A stretch of DNA of 27,452 bases from a virus. Below are positions 1 to 8,327 of this stretch, in pieces. The stretch covers positions 1-27,452 of IMG/VR virus record IMGVR_UViG_3300025727_000043; one strand, given 5' to 3'. The position numbers were made by a program, and so were the translations under genes. The notes under the pieces are model-generated. The model was not told the DNA's origin, searched no databases, and was given only the letters and a program-made list of their open reading frames with translations. Position 1 is the stretch's first letter. Each line of letters opens with the position of its first letter.

Positions 1-2
1 AT

Positions 3-833
3 GTCCAAGTAGGAAGTAGATTTGAAGAAACAGATACTAGAAAGATGTATCATTATGAAGAACAAGTTCCTGATTATGATTATACTATGACCACAGATCC
101 TAGAACTAATACGTTTAATTCCAGTCTCTGCACAATTACTCATGCAAATTCTACGTTACAAATGAATCAAATAACTAATGGTGGAGCAGGTGGATCTGCT
201 ACATATATTGATTTAGGATCAAATTTATCAACTAAATGGGTAATGAGGTTTAAAACAAAACAAACTGCCTATACAAGTTATGCTGGTAATAGTCAATTCC
301 AAGTAGGAATGTCCTCAGTTGCACCAACAAGTACAGCATACCAAATATCCTCTAGTCTTAATTGGATAGGAATCAGGTGGTATTTTGGAACTCAAATATG
401 GTCAGGTGGTAGTAGAGTGGGAGTTGAACCAAGAATCAATCAAAATGCTGGAGATAATGATCATAACAATTCAACTTGGAATGGTAGTGGAAATGATCAG
501 AGATTATATGGTAGTCCAAGAGAAGTAAGTGATACAACTACACCATATTACCATGAAATTATTTGGAATGTTGATACTTTCACATATAATCTATATGATA
601 ATGCAAATTATACTGGAACTAAATTAGCAACTGCAACAATGTCATCATCAACTAATACTCAATGGGTAACAGGAACACCGTCAAGTATATCAGGATTACG
701 ATATTTTGTATTCAAAGAGGGAGGAGATTCAAGTATGGGAGTTTGGGTAAATCAACTAGATGATGTTGAAATTTGGGATAATGTAACTTCTGTTCCAACA
801 GCTACTCATTCATGGAGTGAGGAAGGAACATGA
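3..833 (+). CDS. LamG-like jelly-roll tail/adhesin protein (5' partial)
   Basis: The reading frame is open to the left edge, so the true start lies outside the window and the first ATG at 45 is internal. The visible N-terminus contains FEETDTRKMYHYEE, a form of the F-x-E-T-D-T-x-x-x-Y module that also occurs in the next gene (near residue 240) and at the C-terminus of the 4181-4780 protein; such modules are common in phage tail and fibre proteins. The rest is rich in Ser, Thr, Asn and Gly with alternating beta pattern and ends with a G-L-R-Y-F-V-F ... D-D-V-E-I-W-D-N-V-T signature. That ending is shared with both jelly-roll units of the next protein, so this is read as a concanavalin-like/LamG-type domain, probably binding host surface glycans. 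It overlaps the next gene by ATGA at 830. The fold assignment is inferred from pattern; the repeat relationship is seen directly. Confidence 0.7.
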   Translation, partial: VQVGSRFEETDTRKMYHYEEQVPDYDYTMTTDPRTNTFNSSLCTITHANSTLQMNQITNGGAGGSATYIDLGSNLSTKWVMRFKTKQTAYTSYAGNSQFQVGMSSVAPTSTAYQISSSLNWIGIRWYFGTQIWSGGSRVGVEPRINQNAGDNDHNNSTWNGSGNDQRLYGSPREVSDTTTPYYHEIIWNVDTFTYNLYDNANYTGTKLATATMSSSTNTQWVTGTPSSISGLRYFVFKEGGDSSMGVWVNQLDDVEIWDNVTSVPTATHSWSEEGT

Positions 834-2863
834 CCATAGAATACAAAGATTCAAAACGAATTGTAGGATTATCAACTGATACTGTAGAAACATTGTCCTT
901 TGAAGATGATTCTTTCTCAAGTGGGTGGACTCAAGCTGGAACTACAATAGTAGCAACAGGTGGACAAGCAGTAATTACAGCAGTTCCAAGAAATGCTGAA
1001 CATAGAATTTACAAATCATTAGGATTAACAGTTGATAACACAAAGTTTATTCTTGACTTTAAGATAAATATATCTGCCATGACTTCACAATGGGGTGGTA
1101 TTTGGGTAGGACTTACAGATGATACTACTTGGGTTGGTTCAAACTCAAATGACTTTTTAGGATTTAATATACATGATAATAGTGGTGGTACAACTGGAAA
1201 GATGAGAACAACTTATTCAAATGAGGGAACAAAGAATGTAGCAGGAAACTCAACTACAACAATTAGTTTTAATACAGATTATTATGTTAGAGTAATTAGA
1301 ACAAGTGCAACAAATACAGATTGTTATGTATATTCTGATTCTGCAAGAACAACATTAGTAGAAAAACTACCATCATTAACAACATTACCATCTGGAGTAG
1401 ATGGTCTTACACATATTCAGGTAACTTCTGATAATGGTGGTATATCTGCCACAGTAACAGGTGTAGTAGATGATATTAAATTATGGAGTGGAGTAACATC
1501 ATTAACATCTAAACCAACTGACGTACAAGACAACTCCATCTTTGTAGAAACTGATACTGCTAGAAGATATTGGTTTGATGAAACAGGAACAACAATTAAC
1601 TTTCCACCTGAAACAACAGTAACAGAATTTACAACTCAAGGAACACCTGATGATATGGTATTTTCACAAGATGGATTGCATTTATACACAGTAGATGGAT
1701 CAGGTGCTTTAAGTTTAGGGGAATATACACTTCAAACAGCATGGGATATATCAACTGCAAGTCATACTAGAAATAAATCATTTTCATACGGTAGTTTATC
1801 AGGTGTATCAATTAACAATGATGGAACTAAAATTTATGTTGTTGATTATACAACTCAAAAATGCCATGAATTAGATTTAGGAACTGCTTATAATATTTCA
1901 ACAGCAGTAGATAACGGTGTTTTTAAAAGTATAGGTGGTAGTGTTCCAACAGGGATTCACTTTAAACCTGATGGAACTAAAGCTTATGTTGTTGACCAAA
2001 ACCCTGATCAACTTTATCAGTATTCTTTATCAACAGCATGGAATTTATCAACTTTGAATACTACAGCAGTTGCAACTAAATCATTATCTTCACAAAACCC
2101 AGAAGGAATGATTATGAATTATGCAGGAACTAAAATTTGGGTATTATACAACAGTAATGATACAGCAGAAGAATGGACACTTCAAACAGCATGGGATTTG
2201 TCCACAGCAACAGCAGGAACTACTTGGGATTTTAGTGGTGTTGCAAATACATTAAGTGGTGGAGATACAAACCCAGATGATAGTACAATTTATTTCCTTA
2301 ATTCAACAGGAAAAGTATTAGAATATCCACCAACACCTGCTACTTGGACTATGCAACCAACATTTGAAGATGGGTTAACAAATTATTCAAGTACAAGTAG
2401 TTCTGTTGATTTAACAGGTTCTACATTATCAGATTCTTGGGTTTTTAGATTTAAACTAACAATGACAGCAAAGTCTAATGGTATTGTGTTCATGGTTCAG
2501 GATAATACATCTACAACAGTAACAACTCCTAGAGATGGTATAGGATTAAGACAAACTGATACTACAAACTATTATGATTTTGAAGGTTCAAACAATGTGG
2601 GTGGTAATGCTGGACAGTATGACCATAGGTTTTCTTCAACAGCACCTGCACTTGACACAAAATATATTCAGATAACAAGAATATCAGCAACTCAGGCAAA
2701 GATTGAATTTTATGATTCAACATACACAACAGTATCAGAAACATCAGGGGATATTACAATAGCAAATATTGATAACCTTAGATACTTTGTTGTATCAAGT
2801 AACACTTCAACATTCTCAATAGATGATGTTGAATTTTACAACGGAGTGACCACGATAAATTGA
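830..2863 (+). CDS. Jelly-roll / beta-propeller / jelly-roll fusion, putative tail adhesin
   Basis: This 677-residue protein has three parts. Residues about 20-225 form a LamG-like unit ending V-V-D-D-I-K-L-W-S-G-V-T. A linker carries NSIFVETDTARRYWFDETG (about 235-252). Residues about 265-505 hold repeated blades of about 45 residues with the signature D-G-T-K-x-Y-V-V-D followed by L-x-T-A-W-x-x-S-T, typical of beta-propellers in phage fibre proteins. Residues about 515-677 form a second LamG-like unit ending I-D-D-V-E-F-Y-N-G-V-T. Both jelly-roll units resemble the preceding gene, so the three units are duplicates. The start codon ATG overlaps the upstream stop as ATGA. The likely role is receptor binding at the virion tail; this rests on domain architecture and on its place in a fibre gene block. 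Confidence 0.7.
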   Translation: MTIEYKDSKRIVGLSTDTVETLSFEDDSFSSGWTQAGTTIVATGGQAVITAVPRNAEHRIYKSLGLTVDNTKFILDFKINISAMTSQWGGIWVGLTDDTTWVGSNSNDFLGFNIHDNSGGTTGKMRTTYSNEGTKNVAGNSTTTISFNTDYYVRVIRTSATNTDCYVYSDSARTTLVEKLPSLTTLPSGVDGLTHIQVTSDNGGISATVTGVVDDIKLWSGVTSLTSKPTDVQDNSIFVETDTARRYWFDETGTTINFPPETTVTEFTTQGTPDDMVFSQDGLHLYTVDGSGALSLGEYTLQTAWDISTASHTRNKSFSYGSLSGVSINNDGTKIYVVDYTTQKCHELDLGTAYNISTAVDNGVFKSIGGSVPTGIHFKPDGTKAYVVDQNPDQLYQYSLSTAWNLSTLNTTAVATKSLSSQNPEGMIMNYAGTKIWVLYNSNDTAEEWTLQTAWDLSTATAGTTWDFSGVANTLSGGDTNPDDSTIYFLNSTGKVLEYPPTPATWTMQPTFEDGLTNYSSTSSSVDLTGSTLSDSWVFRFKLTMTAKSNGIVFMVQDNTSTTVTTPRDGIGLRQTDTTNYYDFEGSNNVGGNAGQYDHRFSSTAPALDTKYIQITRISATQAKIEFYDSTYTTVSETSGDITIANIDNLRYFVVSSNTSTFSIDDVEFYNGVTTIN

Positions 2864-3114
2864 GCCAAGAATACTATGACCACTTAAACGAGGGGGAGAA
2901 ATACTCATGCGACAAGTGCAACGTGGCAACCCTATCTGGTATAGAATATGACCAATATATCATCAATCAGTATCACTACTGCGAGGGTTGCTGGAACTAT
3001 GTGCATCTCAAAAGGGGAACTTGCACTTGTGGAAACACCATGACCAACAGGAACGAGTATGCTAGTATCTTTATTAACTGTAGTTGTGGAAAAGAGGTAG
3101 AGTTAAAATGGTAG
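2860..3114 (+). CDS. Small cysteine-rich zinc-ribbon protein
   Basis: An 84-residue protein with four cysteine groups: YSCDKC near residue 17, a single CEGC pair near 42, CTCG near 53 and NCSCG near 71. This spacing suggests two zinc-binding knuckles. The start is a TTG whose last bases overlap the upstream stop (TTGA at 2860-2863); no in-frame ATG lies nearby. The codon use is distinctly richer in C-ending codons (AAC, GAC, TAC, TGC) than the two flanking structural genes, which favour AAT and GAT. This hints at a different origin or expression level. It lies within the adhesin block, so it may be a chaperone or a structural zinc protein, but no family is recognised and the role is unknown. 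Confidence 0.6.
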   Translation: MSQEYYDHLNEGEKYSCDKCNVATLSGIEYDQYIINQYHYCEGCWNYVHLKRGTCTCGNTMTNRNEYASIFINCSCGKEVELKW

Positions 3115-4181
3115 ATTGGTTAGCAGGTAATAGGGTAAGAGGAACAAGTGCTGAACGTACCACATCAGCAGGATTTAATGATGTGGCAGCAATATCAGGT
3201 GGCTGGGTGGAACTTGGAAGAACTACATTAGGAAGTGCAAATGCAACCATTGACGTTACTTCATTAGCAGACAAAAGGTATCTTATGATGTTATGTACGT
3301 CAACTGGACAATCAGCAGGAGCTAATACAGGAAGTCAATTTAATGCTGATACAGGTTCTAGTTATTCTACAAGACGGTCAAATAATGGTGGAGCAGATTA
3401 TACAGATATAAATTTTTCAGATATGGAAGCAGCTTCAACGGGTACAACTCCATACTTTCAAGTGGCATACGCTTCTAATCTAGCAAGTAAAGAAAAACTA
3501 TTGCAATCATGGTTGATAGCACAAACAACAGCAGGGGCAGGAACAGCACCATTCAGAAATGAATCAGTTGGAAAATGGGCTAATACATCTAACGCAGTTT
3601 CATCTTATCAATGGATTACATCTACCTCTGCAACTTTTGACAGTGGTTCAGAAGTTGTCGTACTTGGCTGGGATCCAGCAGATACTCATACTACAAACTT
3701 TTGGGAAGAATTGGCTAGTGTTGAATTAGGAGTTGCAGGGAACGATCTTTCAAGTGGCACAATATCTGCTAAGAAATATTTATGGGTTCAAGCGTATGCC
3801 AAAGCAACAGGTGGAAACATCAATAATGGATTTAGATTTAATTCTGACACAGGTTCTAATTATGCAAATAGACGTAGTGTAGATGGAGCAACTGATGCAA
3901 CACAAATAAATACTTCATCAGCGTGTGATGATGCAAATTTAGATAGTGCCTATGAAAGATTTTATAATATGTTTATTGTAAATAATTCATCAAATGAAAA
4001 ATTATCTATCTGTCATGTTGTACAACAAAACGCATCAGGAGCAGCAAATGCCCCACGAAGGGGAGAATATGTTGGTAAATGGGCTAATACAAGCAACCAA
4101 ATAACAGATATAACTTTACATAATTTTTCAGGTGGAAATCTTGATACAGGTTCAATAATAAAGGTATGGGGTAGCGACTAA
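3108..4181 (+). CDS. Structural protein with two copies of a beta-rich domain
   Basis: A 357-residue protein starting at ATG 3108. A Shine-Dalgarno-like GAGGT at 3094-3098 sits 9 bases upstream and supports this start over the in-frame TTG at 3084. The protein contains two tandem units of about 165 residues. Each has a D-T-G-S-x-Y-x-x-R-R-S core followed about 40 residues later by E-K-L and then G-K-W-A-N-T-S-N. A third copy makes up most of the next gene. The composition (Ser, Thr, Gly, Asn rich, few charges) and the location suggest an extracellular virion protein, perhaps a fibre or decoration protein. It overlaps the upstream gene by 7 bases and the downstream gene by one base (TAATG). 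No named family is recognised. Confidence 0.65.
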   Translation: MVDWLAGNRVRGTSAERTTSAGFNDVAAISGGWVELGRTTLGSANATIDVTSLADKRYLMMLCTSTGQSAGANTGSQFNADTGSSYSTRRSNNGGADYTDINFSDMEAASTGTTPYFQVAYASNLASKEKLLQSWLIAQTTAGAGTAPFRNESVGKWANTSNAVSSYQWITSTSATFDSGSEVVVLGWDPADTHTTNFWEELASVELGVAGNDLSSGTISAKKYLWVQAYAKATGGNINNGFRFNSDTGSNYANRRSVDGATDATQINTSSACDDANLDSAYERFYNMFIVNNSSNEKLSICHVVQQNASGAANAPRRGEYVGKWANTSNQITDITLHNFSGGNLDTGSIIKVWGSD

Positions 4182-4780
4182 TGGCTTGGTCAAAGAACGG
4201 AACACCTGATACATTAACAACATCAGGAGATACTTTAACAATATCTGATTTAACTTCAACCAAATTTAATGTTGTTTTAACATATTTAACTGCATCTGGA
4301 CAGATACAAACTGGTTATAGATTTGGCAAAACAACAATAGACACAGGCAGTAATTATGCTAGAAGAAGAAGTTATCAAGGTACAGCCGATTCAACATCTG
4401 TATCTCAAAGTGCATTAAATTATTTTGATGCTGCTAATCCTATATTTTCAGTTGTATATGTTGTAAATATTAGTTCTGAGGAAAAATTACTTATGGGCAG
4501 TTTGATAGGACAAAGATCAGCAGGAGCTGCCAACGCTCCTTCAAGAGATGAGATAACTGGTAAATGGGCTAATACTAGTAACCAATTTGACAACATTCAA
4601 AATTTTAATGCACAAACAGGAGACTATAACACAGATTCAAACCTTTCAGCATTAGGCTCAGATATGACACCAGCAGCGGTAGTACCTGCAACAATACTAG
4701 ACGGACTAATCTTTGAGGAAACTGACACTAACAAACATTACATTTACACAGCATCAACTGACACATGGACAGAGATATGA
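4181..4780 (+). CDS. Structural protein, third copy of the G-K-W-A-N-T-S-N domain with ETDT tail
   Basis: A 199-residue protein. Residues about 1-160 repeat the domain of the preceding gene: DTGSNYARRRS, then E-E-K-L-L, then GKWANTSN. The C-terminus, ILDGLIFEETDTNKHYIYT followed by W-T-E-I, is the same module seen at the left end of the window and inside the propeller protein. The start ATG shares its A with the upstream stop (TAATG at 4179-4183), so translation is probably coupled. The layout suggests gene duplication followed by fission, leaving two copies in one polypeptide and one in the next. It is probably part of the same virion appendage; no enzymatic motif is visible. Confidence 0.65.
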   Translation: MAWSKNGTPDTLTTSGDTLTISDLTSTKFNVVLTYLTASGQIQTGYRFGKTTIDTGSNYARRRSYQGTADSTSVSQSALNYFDAANPIFSVVYVVNISSEEKLLMGSLIGQRSAGAANAPSRDEITGKWANTSNQFDNIQNFNAQTGDYNTDSNLSALGSDMTPAAVVPATILDGLIFEETDTNKHYIYTASTDTWTEI

Positions 4781-4783
4781 AAA

Positions 4784-4793
4784 TTTATATAAA
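4784..4793 (+). promoter_or_regulatory. TATA box, leaderless promoter of the fibre gene at 4815
   Basis: TTTATATAAA is centred about 27 bases before the ATG at 4815, right after the upstream stop, in the position expected for an archaeal TATA box giving a nearly leaderless mRNA. Confidence 0.7.
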
Positions 4794-4814
4794 CAATGAG
4801 GATAATGGTAAATA

Positions 4815-5483
4815 ATGGCAATTAAACACACCAAAGTAGCCACAACAGCAGATGATGGCACTAGTGAGGTAGGCACAAACGAGTGGAATGACAATCACAC
4901 GATAGATAATGGCACTATTTCAAATGATCATTTGGCAGGAAGTATAGCACAAAGTAAAATTACCAATTTAACATCAGATTTGGCACTTAAATCACCACTA
5001 GCCTCTCCAACATTTACAGGCACAGTAGCAATACCAAACTATGCAGATGTAGAGTCTACCCTAGATGGAATAGCAACTAATGCTACAGCAGTTGCTTTAA
5101 AATCTCCTTTAGCTAGCCCAACATTCACAGGCACAGTCACCACAGCAGCAGTAGATGTGGCAGGTAATAATATAGATAATATTCAAAACTTAATACATGA
5201 TACATCGGCAACTACAACAGCATTAGATTTTAGTGGAGACCAACTTCAAACTATTTCTATATCTGCAAATACTACATTTACCACATCTAACAGGGCAATA
5301 GGCAAGTCTAAAACAATTAAAATAACCACAGATGCTACTTTGAGAACTTTAACATTCCCAGCATGGAAATTTGTAGGAGCAAAACCTTCTGACCAAGCAG
5401 CTAGTAAAATAGGAATATTAACAATTACAGCATTTGGTTCAGCAGATACGGATATTGTAGCAGCTTACGCAGTTGAGGAATAA
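4815..5483 (+). CDS. Tail fibre protein with ALKSPLASPTFTGTV repeats
   Basis: A 222-residue protein. Two copies of A-L-K-S-P-L-A-S-P-T-F-T-G-T-V (about residues 57-71 and 92-107) match a repeat that is widespread in tail fibres of bacterial and archaeal tailed viruses. The N-terminus (KHTKVATTADDGTSEVGTNE followed by W-N-D-N-H) resembles the start of many phage fibre proteins. The C-terminal half is beta-rich (T-F-T-T-S-N-R-A, I-K-I-T-T-D-A-T-L-R-T-L-T-F-P) as in fibre-tip domains. It starts a new transcription unit at its own TATA box and is followed after 5 bases by the glycine-rich gene. A role in host attachment is likely, by family resemblance. Confidence 0.75.
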   Translation: MAIKHTKVATTADDGTSEVGTNEWNDNHTIDNGTISNDHLAGSIAQSKITNLTSDLALKSPLASPTFTGTVAIPNYADVESTLDGIATNATAVALKSPLASPTFTGTVTTAAVDVAGNNIDNIQNLIHDTSATTTALDFSGDQLQTISISANTTFTTSNRAIGKSKTIKITTDATLRTLTFPAWKFVGAKPSDQAASKIGILTITAFGSADTDIVAAYAVEE

Positions 5484-5488
5484 TTAAA

Positions 5489-6415
5489 ATGACTTCTTTA
5501 AAGAAGATTAAGGAATTTAAAAAACCGATGGATTTAATGAATATTGGATTTATTGGAGTAGTAGGAAATGCAAGTTCACCATTTATAGAAGCTACAGGTG
5601 GAACTATTGTAGAAGATGGAGATTATAAAGTTCATACATTTAATTCAAGTGGAAACTTTGATGTTACAAATCAGGGCGAATCACCTGATAATGGTTTAGA
5701 ATATTTAATTATAGCAGGAGGAGGTGGAGGTAATGGCTCTACAGGGGGATCAGATGCAGGAGGAGGAGCAGGAGCAGGAGGAATGAAAACAGGAACTTTC
5801 ACAGATATAATAGTTCAAAATTACACAATAACAGTTGGAGCAGGAGGAGCAGGAAGTAATTCAGCAGTTAATAATGGTGGTAATTCTACATTCAATTCAA
5901 CTTCATCTACAGGAGGAGGTGGAGGAGGGCGTGGAGGTGTAGGAGGTTCAGGAGCAACAGGAGGAACCGGAGGTTCAGGAGGAGGAGCAGGAGGCTATCA
6001 AGGAACAGCAGGTTCAGGAACAGGTGGAGAGGGTAGTGCAGGAGGAAATGACCTTAATGGAGCAGGAGGAGGAGGTGGTGGTAAAACTCAAGCAGGATCT
6101 AACGCTCATGGTGGAACAGGTGGTAATGCAGGTAACGGAGGAGATGGAGGAGATGGTGGATCTTCATCTATTACAGGTTCTAGTATTATTTATGCAGGTG
6201 GTGGAGGAGGTGGAGGAGATTCTCGATTTGGTGGAGTTACAGGTGGAACAGGTGGAACAGGTGGAGGAGGAGATGGAGTTCCATATAATGGAACAGGTGG
6301 TAATGGTGTTGCTAATAAAGGTGGAGGAGGAGGAGGAGGTGGAGGTGGAGGAGCTTCCGGAACAGGAGGTAATGGAGGTTCTGGAGTTATAATTTTGAGG
6401 TATAAATTTCAATGA
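5489..6415 (+). CDS. Glycine-rich tail adhesin
   Basis: A 308-residue protein. Residues about 30-75 form a short beta-rich lead (Y-K-V-H-T-F-N-S-S-G-N-F) followed by LEYLIIAGGGGGNGSTGG. From about 75 to 300 it is dominated by GG, GGG and GGxGG runs, ending in G-S-G-V-I-I-L-R-Y-K-F-Q. The lead plus glycine sheet plus V-I-I-L-R-Y ending is the usual form of glycine-rich tail or receptor-binding domains in phages. In such proteins the polyglycine segments form a compact tip, as in T-even gp38-type adhesins. A GAGG motif lies 10 bases before the ATG. The gene is coupled to the preceding fibre gene. The long GGA/GGT runs create spurious open frames on both strands that are not genes. Confidence 0.7.
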   Translation: MTSLKKIKEFKKPMDLMNIGFIGVVGNASSPFIEATGGTIVEDGDYKVHTFNSSGNFDVTNQGESPDNGLEYLIIAGGGGGNGSTGGSDAGGGAGAGGMKTGTFTDIIVQNYTITVGAGGAGSNSAVNNGGNSTFNSTSSTGGGGGGRGGVGGSGATGGTGGSGGGAGGYQGTAGSGTGGEGSAGGNDLNGAGGGGGGKTQAGSNAHGGTGGNAGNGGDGGDGGSSSITGSSIIYAGGGGGGGDSRFGGVTGGTGGTGGGGDGVPYNGTGGNGVANKGGGGGGGGGGGASGTGGNGGSGVIILRYKFQ

Positions 6416-6455
6416 GTTCTACCTACTAAATTTTAAAAACATACAATAAACACGA

Positions 6456-6467
6456 AATTTATAAATA
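6456..6467 (+). promoter_or_regulatory. TATA box for the 20-residue repeat protein
   Basis: AATTTATAAATA lies in the 75-base gap after the glycine-rich gene, centred about 28 bases before the ATG at 6491. No Shine-Dalgarno sequence is obvious, which fits a leaderless transcript. Confidence 0.65.
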
Positions 6468-6490
6468 ATAACAGATAATAATACTTATAT

Positions 6491-8296
6491 ATGGCTAAAA
6501 TCGCACGAGTATTTCAGGACAATGTGTTCCAAGACAACTCATTTCAGGAGACATGGGGTCTGTCACCGTTCCAAAAGAATGTATTTCAGGGTGAAAGCAT
6601 TGTTAAAATATTTCAGGATGACGTTTTTCAACTTGATGGATTATTTCAGAAACTAGAATATAGTGGATTTTTATATGATGTACCAGATATAGTAAACTTG
6701 GTAAAGATATTCAACGAGACATTACAACAAAGTGAAGCATTATTAAACAGTAGAGACAGATCGTTGTCAGTCAACGAGTCGTTGTCTATAGCAGAATTTG
6801 ACGGGTTGGTAAGGGCAATCTTGTTGGCAATAAATGAGACATTGCAAACCACAGAAGGTGAGCAGCATAACATGACAATGTTCCGTTCAATTACAGACTC
6901 ACTTCAATTAAACGAATCAAGTGCTAGAATAAAAGACATGGCTAGAATGATTAACGAGACAGAGAGTTTGGGTGAGGGTATAGATAGAATAAAGAACCTT
7001 GTAAAACTTATCACAGAGACACAAAGTTTGGGAGAAGCCAAGAATATGTTCAGAGAACTATTCCGTCATGTCAACGAGACAGAACAGTCATCAGAATCAT
7101 TCAACAGGTTAATGGATATGGTCAAACTGTTCAACGAGACAGTACAGGAAACAGAAACCAACAACAGATACAGAGACATGACCAGAAGGTTAGATGAGAC
7201 AATTCAGGAGACAGAGAATGTAAGCAGACTTGGTGGCATATTGCGTTCAATTGGTGATACATTATCACTTAGTGAATCACTTCTCAACCCAAGAGTTATG
7301 TATAGGACACTAAACGAGAGTGAATCTGTTGCAGAGTTTGATGGTAATGCAAGAGCAATGTTTAGAACTATAAATGAAATATTGAGATTAAGTGAGTCTG
7401 TATCAAGAGTTGGAGGAATAATAAGATCAATGAATGAAACGGTACAGACATCAGAATCATTCAATAGATTGATGGATATGGTTAGAGTATTCTCGTCATC
7501 TATTTCTCTCTCAGAGGTTACATCATCACCACGAACCATGTTCAGAATAAGCAACGACAACCTAAGTCTCAGTGAATTGATAAGCAGATTACAGAACCAA
7601 AGCAGATACATTGATGAATCAATATCTCTCTCAGAGGCAAACAACAGGCTTCAAGACATGGTAAGATATGTTAATGAATCACTTTCAATCAGTGAGTCAC
7701 TTGCAAGATTCCAAGCAAAACTTAGAATATTCAATGAGACAATATCAGTTGCAGAGTTTGATGGTAAGGCTAGAATCATGTTCCGTGTTATAGATGAAAC
7801 CTTACAGATAACCAAATCAATAAGCAGATTAAAAGGAATGTTCAGATACTCCAACGATGAACTACAGTCAACAGAATCAGAGAATCACAACATGGACATG
7901 TTCAGGGTCAGTAACGAGTCATTGTCACTATCTGAAACAAATAACAGGTTGATGAATATGGTTAGATATATTAATGAATCACTCTCATTATCAGAATCAT
8001 TCAATAGACTAATGAACATGAGTAGATATGTGAACGAGAATGAGTCACTTGTAGAATTATCAAGTAAGTTTATGGTAATTATCAAGAGAGTCCTTGAATC
8101 AATGTCTATCATAGAATTTGAAGGTAAATATAGAAACCTTGTAAGAATAATCAGTGAAGTATTACGACTAAATGAAGTATCACAAAAGATTAGATGGGCT
8201 GTAGTAACTGTAACTAGAAGTGCTAGAATTAGAACTACATCAACCACAGCCAAACTATCTAAGGGTGAAGACACTACAAAGGGTGATGATAGATAA
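6491..8296 (+). CDS. Virion-associated protein with F-Q repeats and 25 exact 20-residue repeats
   Basis: A 601-residue protein in three parts. Residues 1-54 hold eight Phe-Gln pairs (at 8, 13, 18, 27, 32, 41, 46 and 52), a pattern resembling short repeats in phage minor virion proteins. Residues 75-574 are 25 tandem units of exactly 20 residues with no insertion or deletion, consensus N-E-[ST]-L-S-L-S-E-S-x-x-R-x-x-x-M-x-R-x-[IV]. The last 27 residues are basic and then Lys/Asp-rich. The repeats alternate a Ser/Glu half with an Arg/Met half, so either a helical rod or a beta-solenoid is possible. A length-setting rod, tail spike shaft or tape-measure-like role is plausible but inferred. Similar SLSLSES repeats occur in large secreted proteins of thaumarchaea as I recall them. 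It has its own TATA box. Confidence 0.6.
   Translation: MAKIARVFQDNVFQDNSFQETWGLSPFQKNVFQGESIVKIFQDDVFQLDGLFQKLEYSGFLYDVPDIVNLVKIFNETLQQSEALLNSRDRSLSVNESLSIAEFDGLVRAILLAINETLQTTEGEQHNMTMFRSITDSLQLNESSARIKDMARMINETESLGEGIDRIKNLVKLITETQSLGEAKNMFRELFRHVNETEQSSESFNRLMDMVKLFNETVQETETNNRYRDMTRRLDETIQETENVSRLGGILRSIGDTLSLSESLLNPRVMYRTLNESESVAEFDGNARAMFRTINEILRLSESVSRVGGIIRSMNETVQTSESFNRLMDMVRVFSSSISLSEVTSSPRTMFRISNDNLSLSELISRLQNQSRYIDESISLSEANNRLQDMVRYVNESLSISESLARFQAKLRIFNETISVAEFDGKARIMFRVIDETLQITKSISRLKGMFRYSNDELQSTESENHNMDMFRVSNESLSLSETNNRLMNMVRYINESLSLSESFNRLMNMSRYVNENESLVELSSKFMVIIKRVLESMSIIEFEGKYRNLVRIISEVLRLNEVSQKIRWAVVTVTRSARIRTTSTTAKLSKGEDTTKGDDR
6713..8212 (+). repeat. 25 tandem 60-bp in-frame repeats
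   Basis: Each 60-base unit encodes one 20-residue repeat, beginning near the AACGAG/AATGAA (Asn-Glu) codons. The period is kept without any indel over 1500 bases. Nucleotide identity between units is moderate, while protein register is strict. Early units use AACGAGAC and later units use AATGAATC. Confidence 0.9.
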
Positions 8297-8298
8297 TC

Positions 8299-8308
8299 TT
8301 TTTAAATA
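8299..8308 (+). promoter_or_regulatory. TATA box for the BppU-like gene
   Basis: TTTTTAAATA is centred about 24 bases before ATG 8328. A GAGGGT motif at 8311-8316 could also serve as a Shine-Dalgarno sequence. Confidence 0.6.
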
Positions 8309-8327
8309 GTGAGGGTAATTATAAATC

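Noticed and set aside
6024-6412. Open frames on both strands inside the glycine-rich gene
   Set aside because: They result from GGA/GGT runs and give low-complexity Glu/Val or Ser/Thr strings; the glycine-rich frame has the family features and the start signal.
6713-8212. Regular 60-bp repeats as a possible CRISPR array
   Set aside because: The whole stretch is one open frame with repeats that differ at DNA level and no constant-repeat/variable-spacer structure.
7204-8274. Long minus-strand open frames opposite the 20-residue repeat protein
   Set aside because: They mirror the repetitive coding sequence, have no promoter and show no motif.
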